Source of the DNA: Clostridia bacterium
GTDB lineage: Bacteria; Bacillota; Clostridia; Christensenellales; Borkfalkiaceae
Direction: 5' to 3'
NCBI GenBank assembly: GCA_017468085.1
Contig: JAFUJR010000007.1
Span: forward strand, 19,439-83,438
DNA: 64,000 bases
Shown here: one piece after another, positions 16,746 through 24,391 of the stretch
Layout of the letters: each line of letters starts with the position of its first letter
Numbering within the stretch: the stretch's first letter is position 1
Notes under the pieces: model-generated
What the model was told of the DNA's origin: nothing
Databases searched by the model: none
What the model saw: the letters and a program-made list of their open reading frames with translations, nothing else
Translations under genes and position numbers: made by a program

Positions 16746-19700
16746 TTAAATTTCGAGCATACCCTCGTAGACGGTTTTCACGTTCCCGCTAAGCTCAACT
16801 TCACCATCGGAATGATAATTAACCGTCAAATCGCCGCCGCGAAGTTTGACCGTTACGTTGATATCCATCTCGCAATAGCCGCGAAGCACAGCCGCCACAA
16901 CCGCCGCACAAGCGCCCGTACCGCACGCCCACGTTTCACCGTTGCCGCGCTCGTAAGCGCGCATTTTTAAGGTAACCTTATTGACGACGCGCACAAACTC
17001 CGTACTGATTCCCTTGGGAAAATATTCGCTGTTTTCAAATTCCGCGCCAACCGCCGCCAAATTGATTGCGTCCACTTTATCGCTGAAAATAACGCAATGC
17101 GGATTACCTACGTTGACAAGATTGATTTGATAATCGTTGCCACCCACGCGCACGGTTTTATCGACAATCTGCTTTTCTTTGAATACGCAAGGGATCTTTT
17201 TGCCTTCCAATTCCACCTTGCCAAGATTTACGCTTGCCGTGTTTACCTTACCGCTGAAAGAATATACTTTCACCTCGCAAATGCCTTTACCGACTTCGAT
17301 TTTCATATCGTTCTTGCGGACGATGCCCTTTTCATACAAATACTTACCTACACAGCGGATTGCATTCCCTCCCGTAGGCATTTCCACACCGTCGCCGTTG
17401 AAAAGGCGCATTTTTGCGTCTGCAACCTCGGAATTTTCAATCAATACGATTCCGTCCCCGCCAATGCCGTAATGCGGCAAAGCGTAGTTGACGGCTATCG
17501 ATTCAGGACAAGTGATTTTTCCGTCGCGATTATCAAAAACAATAAAATCGTTTCCGCAAGATTGCATCTTCGTAAAGCTCAATTTTAATTTTTCACCGCG
17601 CAATGCGTTGATGTCTACAAGCTCAGTGTTGTTTTCCGTAAATTTACTTGCGATAATATCCGCGAGCGCATTTGCCGTATCCAACGCCGTAAGCACCGTG
17701 ATACCAAGCAAAATTGCGTGATGGTGTAAACGAATAAAGTCGTTGATGGATTCAATGTCCGTCTTGCCCGTATAAACGATATAGTCAATCTTTCCTTCGT
17801 CCATCAATTTGATGACGGTATCTGTAGCGGAAAGTCTATCCACCACTTGGCAGTCAAAGCCAAGGTCGGTAATGACCTTTGCCGTACCCTTGGTTGCATA
17901 CATGGTACAACCCAAATCGCCAAATTTCTTGGCAATCGTAAGCAAGTCGAGCTTGTCTTGATCGTTTACCGTCATATACACGCCCACGGAACGGCGTTCG
18001 GAAGGATGACACATCTTAAAGCCTGCGGAAACAAGCCCTTTAAACATTGCCTCCTCTATCGTTTTGCCGATACCGAGGACTTCGCCCGTCGATTTCATTT
18101 GAGGTCCGAGCTGAGAGTTTACGTCATTGAGTTTTTCAAAGCTGAATACGGGCACTTTGACCGCCACGTAAGGCGAAGAAGGATATAAGCCCGTGCCATA
18201 GCCGAGTTTTTTGAGTTTTGCTCCGACGATAATTTTCGTAGCAAGCTCTACCATAGGCACGCCCGTTACCTTAGAAATATAAGGCACGGTACGCGAAGCA
18301 CGGGGATTCACCTCGATTACGTAAAGCTGCCCGCGATAAATCAAATATTGAATGTTGATAAGCCCTTTGGTTTTAAGCTCTAACGCAAGCTGAGTAGAAA
18401 CCTCGATAATTCTTTCGAGCATAGAATCTTCAAGGTTATAAGGAGGATATACGGCAATGGAGTCGCCCGAGTGAATACCCGTACGCTCGATATGTTGCAT
18501 AATGCCGGGAATAAGAACGTCCTTTCCGTCCGAAATGGCGTCCACTTCCAATTCCGTACCCATCAAATATTGGTCGCAAAGTACGGGATTTTCGATGCCT
18601 TGCGCCAAGATAACGTCCATATAGCGGCAAACGTCCTCGGGGGTGAACGCAATCGTCATATTTTGACCGCCGATAACGTAGGAAGGACGAAGAAGAACGG
18701 GATATTCCAATGCTTCCGCCGCCGCCAACGCCTCTTCCTTAGTCATAACCGTCATTGCCTTGGGGCGGGGAATTGCATATTTTTCAAGCAAAGCCTCAAA
18801 GCGCTCTCTGTCCTCTGCTCTGTCTACGCTGTCTGCAGGCGTACCCAAAATACGTATACCGTGCGTATTGAAATAGGCGCAGAGGTTGATTGCCGTTTGC
18901 CCGCCGAATGTGATGATGACGCCGTAAGGCTTTTCCACGTCTAAAACGTGTTGCACGTCCTCGGGGGTCAACGGTTCAAAATACAATCTGTCCGCCGTAT
19001 CAAAATCCGTGGAAACGGTTTCGGGGTTGTTGTTAATGATGACAACCTCGTAGCCAAGCTCCTTCAACGTCCAAACGCAATGCACAGAAGAATAGTCGAA
19101 TTCGATCCCCTGTCCAATGCGGATAGGACCGGATCCGATAACGACGATGCGTTTTTTCTTCCCACCGACGAAAGGCTTTGCCTCGTCGTGCTCGTGCGGG
19201 TCGAACGTCGAATAGAAATACGGAGTTTTCGCAGGGAATTCTGCCGCGCAAGTATCCACCATTTTATAGGCAACTTTTTTACGATAAGGAACCTTTTGCC
19301 CGCTGAGCGCGGCAATATCTTTATCCAAATAGCCAAGACGCTTCCCTTCCTCGTAAAGCGCTTTCGTCAGTTTCTCACCCGAAGCAAGACGATTTTCGTA
19401 ACGGATAAGATTGAGGAATTTATTTAAGAACCAACGGTCAATTTTGGTGATTTTGAACACCTCGTCTACCGTAACGCCCTTTTTGAGCGCCGCATATACG
19501 ACAAAAATTCTTTCGTCTGTCATCTCGGGCAACTTTGCCAACAATTCCTCTTTACTGGAATTGATAAATTTCTTATAATTGAAAGTGCTTGTCGAAATTT
19601 CCGCGCCGCGCACTGCTTTCATCATCGCCATTTCAAAGGACGTACCGATGGACATTACTTCGCCCGTTGCTTTCATTCTCGTACCTAATTCGCGCTTTGC

Positions 19701-20801
19701 ATACAAGAATTTGTCAAACGGCCACTTGGGCATCTTTACAACCAAATAGTCGATTGTCGGCTCGAAACAAGCGTAGGTTTTACCCGTAACGTCGTTTACG
19801 ATTTCATCCAAGGTATAACCGAGCGCAATCTTCGACGTAACCTTAGCAATCGGGAAGCCCGTCGCTTTGGACGCAAGCGCAGAAGAACGGCTTACACGGG
19901 GATTTACCTCGATTACGGAATACTCGAAAGAATCGGGATTTAACGCAAACTGCACGTTACAGCCGCCCTCGATGCCAAGCTCGGTGATAATAGACAGAGC
20001 CGCCGTACGGAGCATGTTATATTCTTTGGTGGTGAGTGTTACCGCGGGGGCAACCACGATGGAGTCGCCCGTGTGAATGCCGACGGGGTCGACGTTTTCC
20101 ATAGAGCAGACCGTAAGGCAATTGCCGTTTCTATCGCGAATAACCTCAAACTCAACCTCTTTCCAACCTGCAATATATTTTTCAATCAAGACCTGCGTAA
20201 TGGGCGAAAGCATCAAACCGTTATGAGAAATGAGGCGGAGCTCTTCTTCGTTGTACGCTACGCCACCGCCTGCGCCGCCGAGAGTATATGCAGGACGAAT
20301 GATAACGGGATAGCCAAGCTTATCCGCAATCGCGACGCATTCTTCTACCGTATAAGCAATGTCGGAGGGAACGCAAGGCTGATTGATTTTTTCCATAGTT
20401 TCCTTGAAGAGCTCTCTATCCTCCGAACGATCAATTGCGTCTAATTTCGTACCGATAAGCTTTACGCCGTGTTCTTCCAAAAAGCCCGATTTTGCAAGTT
20501 TACAACCCATAGTAAGACCCGTTTGCCCGCCGAGCGATGCCAACAAGCTGTCGGGTTTTTCTTTTAAAATAATACGCTTTAAGGATTCCTCGGTCAGGGG
20601 TTCGAGGTAAATTTCATCGGCGAGTGCTTTATCCGTCATGATCGTAGCGGGGTTGGAGTTGCAAAGTACAACGTTCACACCCTCGCTCTTCATGACGCGG
20701 CAAGCCTGCGCGCCTGCATAGTCGAATTCTGCGGCTTGACCGATTACGATAGGACCAGAGCCAATCACCAAAACCTTTTTAATATCACTTCTCTTAGGCA
20801 T
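16746..20801 (-). CDS. carB: Carbamoyl-phosphate synthase large subunit fused to a DapF-like domain
   Basis: A 1351-aa in-frame fusion. Residues 1 to about 1070 are a full CarB: the two homologous ATP-grasp halves (EVNPRVSRSSAL and EVNPRASRTVPY motifs) and a C-terminal MGS-like allosteric domain. Residues about 1071-1351 are a diaminopimelate epimerase (DapF) fold with SCGNDF, GNPHC, YERG and ACGTGAC. In this domain the first catalytic cysteine (Cys73 of Haemophilus DapF) is Gly1144 and a substrate Asn (Asn190) is Ser1266, while the second catalytic cysteine (Cys1293), His and Glu remain. So CarB looks active, while the epimerase reaction is doubtful. There is no stop or internal ribosome site at the junction. 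It overlaps carA by 8 nt. Confidence 0.93.
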   Translation of the reverse strand: MPKRSDIKKVLVIGSGPIVIGQAAEFDYAGAQACRVMKSEGVNVVLCNSNPATIMTDKALADEIYLEPLTEESLKRIILKEKPDSLLASLGGQTGLTMGCKLAKSGFLEEHGVKLIGTKLDAIDRSEDRELFKETMEKINQPCVPSDIAYTVEECVAIADKLGYPVIIRPAYTLGGAGGGVAYNEEELRLISHNGLMLSPITQVLIEKYIAGWKEVEFEVIRDRNGNCLTVCSMENVDPVGIHTGDSIVVAPAVTLTTKEYNMLRTAALSIITELGIEGGCNVQFALNPDSFEYSVIEVNPRVSRSSALASKATGFPIAKVTSKIALGYTLDEIVNDVTGKTYACFEPTIDYLVVKMPKWPFDKFLYAKRELGTRMKATGEVMSIGTSFEMAMMKAVRGAEISTSTFNYKKFINSSKEELLAKLPEMTDERIFVVYAALKKGVTVDEVFKITKIDRWFLNKFLNLIRYENRLASGEKLTKALYEEGKRLGYLDKDIAALSGQKVPYRKKVAYKMVDTCAAEFPAKTPYFYSTFDPHEHDEAKPFVGGKKKRIVVIGSGPIRIGQGIEFDYSSVHCVWTLKELGYEVVIINNNPETVSTDFDTADRLYFEPLTPEDVQHVLDVEKPYGVIITFGGQTAINLCAYFNTHGIRILGTPADSVDRAEDRERFEALLEKYAIPRPKAMTVMTKEEALAAAEALEYPVLLRPSYVIGGQNMTIAFTPEDVCRYMDVILAQGIENPVLCDQYLMGTELEVDAISDGKDVLIPGIMQHIERTGIHSGDSIAVYPPYNLEDSMLERIIEVSTQLALELKTKGLINIQYLIYRGQLYVIEVNPRASRTVPYISKVTGVPMVELATKIIVGAKLKKLGYGTGLYPSSPYVAVKVPVFSFEKLNDVNSQLGPQMKSTGEVLGIGKTIEEAMFKGLVSAGFKMCHPSERRSVGVYMTVNDQDKLDLLTIAKKFGDLGCTMYATKGTAKVITDLGFDCQVVDRLSATDTVIKLMDEGKIDYIVYTGKTDIESINDFIRLHHHAILLGITVLTALDTANALADIIASKFTENNTELVDINALRGEKLKLSFTKMQSCGNDFIVFDNRDGKITCPESIAVNYALPHYGIGGDGIVLIENSEVADAKMRLFNGDGVEMPTGGNAIRCVGKYLYEKGIVRKNDMKIEVGKGICEVKVYSFSGKVNTASVNLGKVELEGKKIPCVFKEKQIVDKTVRVGGNDYQINLVNVGNPHCVIFSDKVDAINLAAVGAEFENSEYFPKGISTEFVRVVNKVTLKMRAYERGNGETWACGTGACAAVVAAVLRGYCEMDINVTVKLRGGDLTVNYHSDGEVELSGNVKTVYEGMLEI

Positions 20802-21873
20802 TTTCTTTCTCCTCTTCCATCATCGAAAAGAATTTTGCGTAAATCGGATTTTCCGCATTTCCAATATCGCAACAATCGGGGGTAAATTGCACCGTAATCG
20901 CTTTTAAAGCGTTATATTCAATACCTTCGCAAGTACCGTCGTTTACGTTAATGAAATTCACCGTCCCCGCTTTCACACTGTCGTTTATCACGACGTAGCC
21001 GTGATTTTGCGTAGAGATATAAACCTTGCCGCTTTCCAGGCATTTGACGGGTTGATTGCCTCCGCGGTGTCCGTACTTGTGCTTTTCCACTTTTGCGCCG
21101 AGTGCCAACGCAACAAGCTGATGTCCAAGCCCCAAGCCAAAAATGGGTTTCTTGCCCAAGACCTTTTTTATTTCCTCAACGGACTTTGCATAATCGTTGG
21201 GATTGCCGGGGCCTTCCGAAATCACGATGCCGTCCCCGCCCGATGCCAAAATTTCTTCCGCCGTAGCGTCCCCTCGTAAATTCATAACGTTATAGCCAAG
21301 GGAAAGGAATTTTTCAATCGTACTGTTTTTCGCGCCGAAATTCCAAAGCGTAATATATTTTGTATTCCCTTCACGGCAAACGGAATTCTCAAAAGATTCT
21401 TGGCTGAAATCATGCGCGTGTTGGCGATGGTTTGCAAGCGCTTTAATCTCTGCTTCCGTTAAAGGCTTTAAGCTGATACGTGCGTTCATCGTGCCTTCTT
21501 CGCGAAGTATCTTTGTCAATTGACGGGTGTCCACGCCATAGATGCCAACGACGTTTTGCTCCTTTAAATAGTTTTCTAATTTCCCTTCCATGCGGAAATT
21601 GGACGGTTCGTCGCAGATTTCGCGCACAACGTATGCCGAAACGCTCGCTTTTTTTCCCTCGACGTCCGAATAAACCATTCCGTAATTGCCGATTAAAGGA
21701 AATGTCTGCATAAGAATTTGACCTTGGTTACAAGGATCGCTCAATGCTTCTATATAACCGACCATGCCCGTATTAAAAACGAGCTCGCCCGAAACCTCTC
21801 CTTCGGCGCCAAACGAGTAGCCTTGGAAAACCCTGCCGTTTTGTAACGTCAAATACACCTTTTTCTTTTTCAT
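20794..21873 (-). CDS. carA: Carbamoyl-phosphate synthase small subunit with lost glutaminase triad
   Basis: The 359-aa protein aligns over its whole length with CarA: N-terminal CPSase_sm domain (FNTGMVGY, DTRQLTK) and a class I glutamine amidotransferase-like domain. In the latter the nucleophile motif GICLGHQ is GLGLGHQ, so the catalytic Cys is Gly248. The FHPE motif is FTPD, so the catalytic His and Glu are Thr331 and Asp333. The oxyanion-side SNGPGDP is SEGPGNP. Glutamine hydrolysis is therefore not expected, and the subunit is probably structural or regulatory, with CarB using ammonia. First gene of the car operon, after a 210-nt leader. Confidence 0.92.
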   Translation of the reverse strand: MKKKKVYLTLQNGRVFQGYSFGAEGEVSGELVFNTGMVGYIEALSDPCNQGQILMQTFPLIGNYGMVYSDVEGKKASVSAYVVREICDEPSNFRMEGKLENYLKEQNVVGIYGVDTRQLTKILREEGTMNARISLKPLTEAEIKALANHRQHAHDFSQESFENSVCREGNTKYITLWNFGAKNSTIEKFLSLGYNVMNLRGDATAEEILASGGDGIVISEGPGNPNDYAKSVEEIKKVLGKKPIFGLGLGHQLVALALGAKVEKHKYGHRGGNQPVKCLESGKVYISTQNHGYVVINDSVKAGTVNFINVNDGTCEGIEYNALKAITVQFTPDCCDIGNAENPIYAKFFSMMEEEKENA

Positions 21874-21909
21874 AACGTACCTATATAAAAAAATTTTTTC
21901 GCAATTTTA

Positions 21910-21942
21910 TAAAAAATAAGACTGATTACGAAAATCAGTCTT
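21910..21942 (-). terminator. Intrinsic terminator in the carA leader (probable attenuator)
   Basis: A perfect 10-bp stem (21918-21927 and 21933-21942) with a 5-nt loop is followed on the minus strand by a T-rich run (21917-21910). It sits 36 nt before the carA start and downstream of a consensus promoter, and the stop codon of the leader ORF lies inside the stem. It may also stop argJ read-through. Confidence 0.75.
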
Positions 21943-22069
21943 GTTTTGCTAAAATAAATATTGACTCTTGGAAAAGAGAAAACGAAAGAGAACCGTTCGC
22001 GCGAACGTTGTTACTTTCGCAACGGCCAACCATCGTAGACAAATTTTCAAAAGAGTAAACCGAATACAT
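21935..22069 (-). CDS. Putative 44-aa leader ORF upstream of carA
   Basis: Starts at ATG 22069-22067, about 15 nt after the predicted transcription start, with a modest TAGGTG ribosome site 5 nt upstream, and ends with TGA inside the attenuator stem. The peptide is rich in Ser and Phe and contains two Arg codons and a run of pyrimidine-rich codons (22000-21965). It is not a classic run of one amino acid. It may control the terminator by ribosome position or by transcription speed over the pyrimidine-rich stretch. It could also be a chance ORF. Confidence 0.4.
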   Translation of the reverse strand: MYSVYSFENLSTMVGRCESNNVRANGSLSFSLFQESIFILAKQD

Positions 22070-22092
22070 AACGCACCTACTTGTTTCAACAT

Positions 22093-22121
22093 ATTATACC
22101 ATTATAATACGTCTTTGTCAA
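22093..22121 (-). promoter_or_regulatory. Consensus promoter of the carA operon
   Basis: Perfect TTGACA (22116-22121), 17-nt spacer and perfect TATAAT (22093-22098) on the minus strand. Predicted transcription start near 22085 leaves a leader of about 210 nt before carA. Confidence 0.88.
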
Positions 22122-22164
22122 CGGTTCAACCCGTCTTTTTCTTAAAAAGAAAAATATTTTTTGT

Positions 22165-23397
22165 TTAAATGCACGTATAACCAACCGATTTATAATTCCC
22201 CTGCGCAAGCTGGACGGACAATTCCACGCAAGAAGACGCAAAAATCTTTTTATATTGTTCTCGCATTTCAGGAACTCGTTTATCGTCCTCGTACACGATT
22301 GCCTCACCAAACTCCGAACGGATGCAAATACTCACGTTGTCAAACTCTTTTGTCCCGCCGATTTCCGCAACCGAAAATAATATATTTTCCGCGTTCACGC
22401 TCCCCCGTTTTATATCCTCTTTTACGGCAACCGAGCCGACTATTTTTTTTGCGAGCGCACGGGAGATTTGTGCGGATTGCGCGCCGTAAACGCGACAAAG
22501 CAAAATCCGATCCTTGTCCTTTCTATTTCGTAAAATTCGTAAGGCTATTTGATGGAAAAACTCCTTCAACGCCGACGTAAACTTTCTATAATCGGTGTCC
22601 TCGCAATCAATTCGCCAATTATCAGCCCGTCCGTTTGCCATAATACAAACCATATCATTCGGCGAGGAAATCCCGTCAATATCCATCAAATTCAGCGTTT
22701 CATTGACGGCGTACTGCAACGCTTTGCGAAGCATTTTCGGCGTAATATTTACGTCCGTCGTTACAAAGACCAGGGTCGTTGCCATATTGGGCGAAACGTG
22801 CGTATTCGCCTTAAAAACCGCGCCGATTTTACAAACGATTGCCCCAAGCTCGAAGGAAAAAGAAAGTTGCATAGGCTCCGCCCCACCGTTCGCCATCGCT
22901 TGCGCAACCGAATAGCTCGCCTCGTGCGAGCGCGCCAATTTTTCCGCCGCGGCGCTAACCCCTTTTTCAAAGGTTTGCAGAGAAAGTTCTTGCCCCATAA
23001 TACCCGTCGAAGCCACAACGACGTCCTCGGTGATGACGTTACAGTAATTTTCGACAATACGACACACGTCTTTTGCCAAACGCTCGCCGCCGAATTGAAA
23101 AGTGTTGGCAATGCCGCCGTTAACCACTATCGCGTGCGCATATTCGTTTTCCAAATGTCTTTCCGTAATGAGAATAGGCGCGCCACGCTTTGCGGAAGTC
23201 GTATAAACGCACGCAGTAGGACACCGCCTTTTCGATACGATTACCCCTAAATCCAATTCACCGTTTTGCTTAAAACCGCACGCAGCGCTGCTTGCACGAA
23301 AGTCGTCAGGAGCGCAAACGCCGCCCGGTATAGGCGTCAATTCTCTGTTGACCGCATTTTTTCTAACCGTCATATCATAATACCGTTTATTCTTCAA
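22165..23397 (-). CDS. argJ: Divergent ArgJ homologue (ornithine/glutamate N-acetyltransferase fold)
   Basis: ArgJ normally moves the acetyl group from N-acetylornithine to glutamate and is a self-cleaving Ntn-type enzyme. This 410-aa protein keeps the fold: an early PGG segment, NGGIANT, the oxyanion STGIMG, and the cleavage site PNMAT with nucleophile Thr207. Several family signatures are missing or changed: AKGSGMI before the nucleophile, the GEGATK lysine region, NWGRI, and the last ~12 residues with the INA and terminal Thr. Activity is therefore uncertain. The frame opens with TTG at 23397, overlapping the thioesterase by 11 nt; ATG at 23373 is an alternative. Neither has a good ribosome site, so coupling to the upstream gene is likely. 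Confidence 0.75.
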   Translation of the reverse strand: MKNKRYYDMTVRKNAVNRELTPIPGGVCAPDDFRASSAACGFKQNGELDLGVIVSKRRCPTACVYTTSAKRGAPILITERHLENEYAHAIVVNGGIANTFQFGGERLAKDVCRIVENYCNVITEDVVVASTGIMGQELSLQTFEKGVSAAAEKLARSHEASYSVAQAMANGGAEPMQLSFSFELGAIVCKIGAVFKANTHVSPNMATTLVFVTTDVNITPKMLRKALQYAVNETLNLMDIDGISSPNDMVCIMANGRADNWRIDCEDTDYRKFTSALKEFFHQIALRILRNRKDKDRILLCRVYGAQSAQISRALAKKIVGSVAVKEDIKRGSVNAENILFSVAEIGGTKEFDNVSICIRSEFGEAIVYEDDKRVPEMREQYKKIFASSCVELSVQLAQGNYKSVGYTCI

Positions 23398-24133
23398 AAT
23401 AAATTTGTGATTGCACGACGAGCTCGTCCCCCTCGTTAAAACCGTGTGCGAGATATGTCCCGTCTACGTTCCGCTTTAAATAAAAACGCAGAGTTTGCCC
23501 CTCCTTGCATTGTTTTACGTAATTAATCGAAAAGGATTGTAATCTTTTTTGCACCAATTCAGAAACCGAAAAACAATTAAAGCAATAATCGGCATACCGG
23601 GTATTATTGACGTGCATATTGTGGTCGTACTCGGAATTTGCAATCGTAATCGTAAACTTTAATTTCCCTTCGTTTGGTGAAAAGGTAGGGATTTTCCAAC
23701 GCCAATCTGGAAGCAATTTCGTCGTGTTGTAGGTAGAATAATCCTGCCCCTCCAATATTTTTGAAGGCAGAATTTTATTGTTTTTCAAGTCGATTAAGCA
23801 CCAACGCGAAGTCGTGTTTACCAACAACTCTTCCGCAGCGGAAAAAACTTGATATTCACGCCCGAAAACGACGTGCGACGGCGGCGTAGGCCACGTTGTA
23901 AAGCGCGCTATTTCGCCGAGTGGAATCGGCTTTTTAAATTCACAGCGATAGCCCGTAACGATAAACGCATAACCACGCTCTTTCACGTAGCTATACCCAA
24001 ACCCAAGCTCGTCCGCGCTAAAACAAGAAATCTCTTCGAGGTAAGCGAGCAAAGCCGAGGGTTTTAATTCGTCCTTAAAATCCACGTCGCAATATTTAAT
24101 TTCAAACGGTTTACAAAATTCGTATTTTTCCAT
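23387..24133 (-). CDS. Acyl-ACP thioesterase (FatA/FatB-like)
   Basis: Hydrolyses acyl-ACP to release free fatty acid. The 248-aa protein is a double hotdog of the acyl-ACP thioesterase family: first hotdog with YCDVDFKDELKPS and the later TTWPT segment, second hotdog with HNMHVNNTRYADYC (about residues 180-193), which holds the family's conserved Asn and His. Cytoplasmic. The promoter -10 ends only 6 nt before the ATG and no ribosome site is visible, suggesting a leaderless mRNA. argJ overlaps its 3' end, so the two are co-transcribed though no pathway link is evident. Confidence 0.9.
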   Translation of the reverse strand: MEKYEFCKPFEIKYCDVDFKDELKPSALLAYLEEISCFSADELGFGYSYVKERGYAFIVTGYRCEFKKPIPLGEIARFTTWPTPPSHVVFGREYQVFSAAEELLVNTTSRWCLIDLKNNKILPSKILEGQDYSTYNTTKLLPDWRWKIPTFSPNEGKLKFTITIANSEYDHNMHVNNTRYADYCFNCFSVSELVQKRLQSFSINYVKQCKEGQTLRFYLKRNVDGTYLAHGFNEGDELVVQSQIYFEE

Positions 24134-24139
24134 ATTTTA

Positions 24140-24168
24140 AGTATACTTGATTTTCGCTAAAAAGTCAA
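24140..24168 (-). promoter_or_regulatory. Promoter of the thioesterase-argJ unit
   Basis: TTGACT (24163-24168), 17-nt spacer, TATACT (24140-24145) on the minus strand. Only six bases separate the -10 box from the ATG, so transcription should begin at or next to the start codon. Confidence 0.75.
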
Positions 24169-24240
24169 GGCGTATGCTTAAGTAATTATAGTAAATTATA
24201 TAAATAAGACAAAAGTTTTTTATTTTTTCACACATAATTA

Positions 24241-24269
24241 TTGACAAACAACCTTGCATATGATATAAT
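24241..24269 (+). promoter_or_regulatory. Consensus promoter of the PadR-coiled-coil gene
   Basis: Perfect TTGACA (24241-24246), 17-nt spacer and perfect TATAAT (24264-24269). The leader to the start codon is about 115 nt and contains a small hairpin (near 24352-24366) and an AGGAGG ribosome site at 24382-24387. Such a strong promoter suggests high expression or tight repression. Confidence 0.88.
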
Positions 24270-24391
24270 ACTTTATGTAATGTAGTTGATTACCTGAAAT
24301 CCTTTGTTTCTCAATGGTTTTTGTGGAAAATTGACGAACGATTATATCTCGCAGAGTACTACTCTGTCAGACAAAAACTCAGGAGGTTACT

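Noticed and set aside
17097-17588. Long plus-strand frames opposite the carB-dapF gene and similar frames opposite oppA, mutS, guaB and purH
   Set aside because: They mirror strongly conserved genes on the other strand, have no ribosome sites and encode arginine/histidine-rich sequence typical of antisense shadows.
16122-20801. The carB-dapF fusion as an annotation artefact of two overlapping genes
   Set aside because: The frame is continuous through about 17590, with no stop, no frameshift and no ribosome site at the junction, so a true fusion is the simplest reading.
21874-22085. T-box, PyrR or known riboswitch in the carA leader
   Set aside because: No T-box motif (TGGNACCGCG-like), no PyrR consensus and no recognised riboswitch core; only an intrinsic terminator and a short ORF can be supported.
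22117-22164. A terminator for argJ directly downstream of its stop
   Set aside because: The TTTTTCTTAAAAAGAAAAA-like stretch near 22135-22153 is only a short AT palindrome and overlaps the upstream edge of the car promoter; too weak to call.
21968-22168. Plus-strand 66-aa frame in the carA leader region
   Set aside because: Basic low-complexity translation running over the minus-strand promoter; no ribosome site. The minus-strand leader ORF fits the transcript better.
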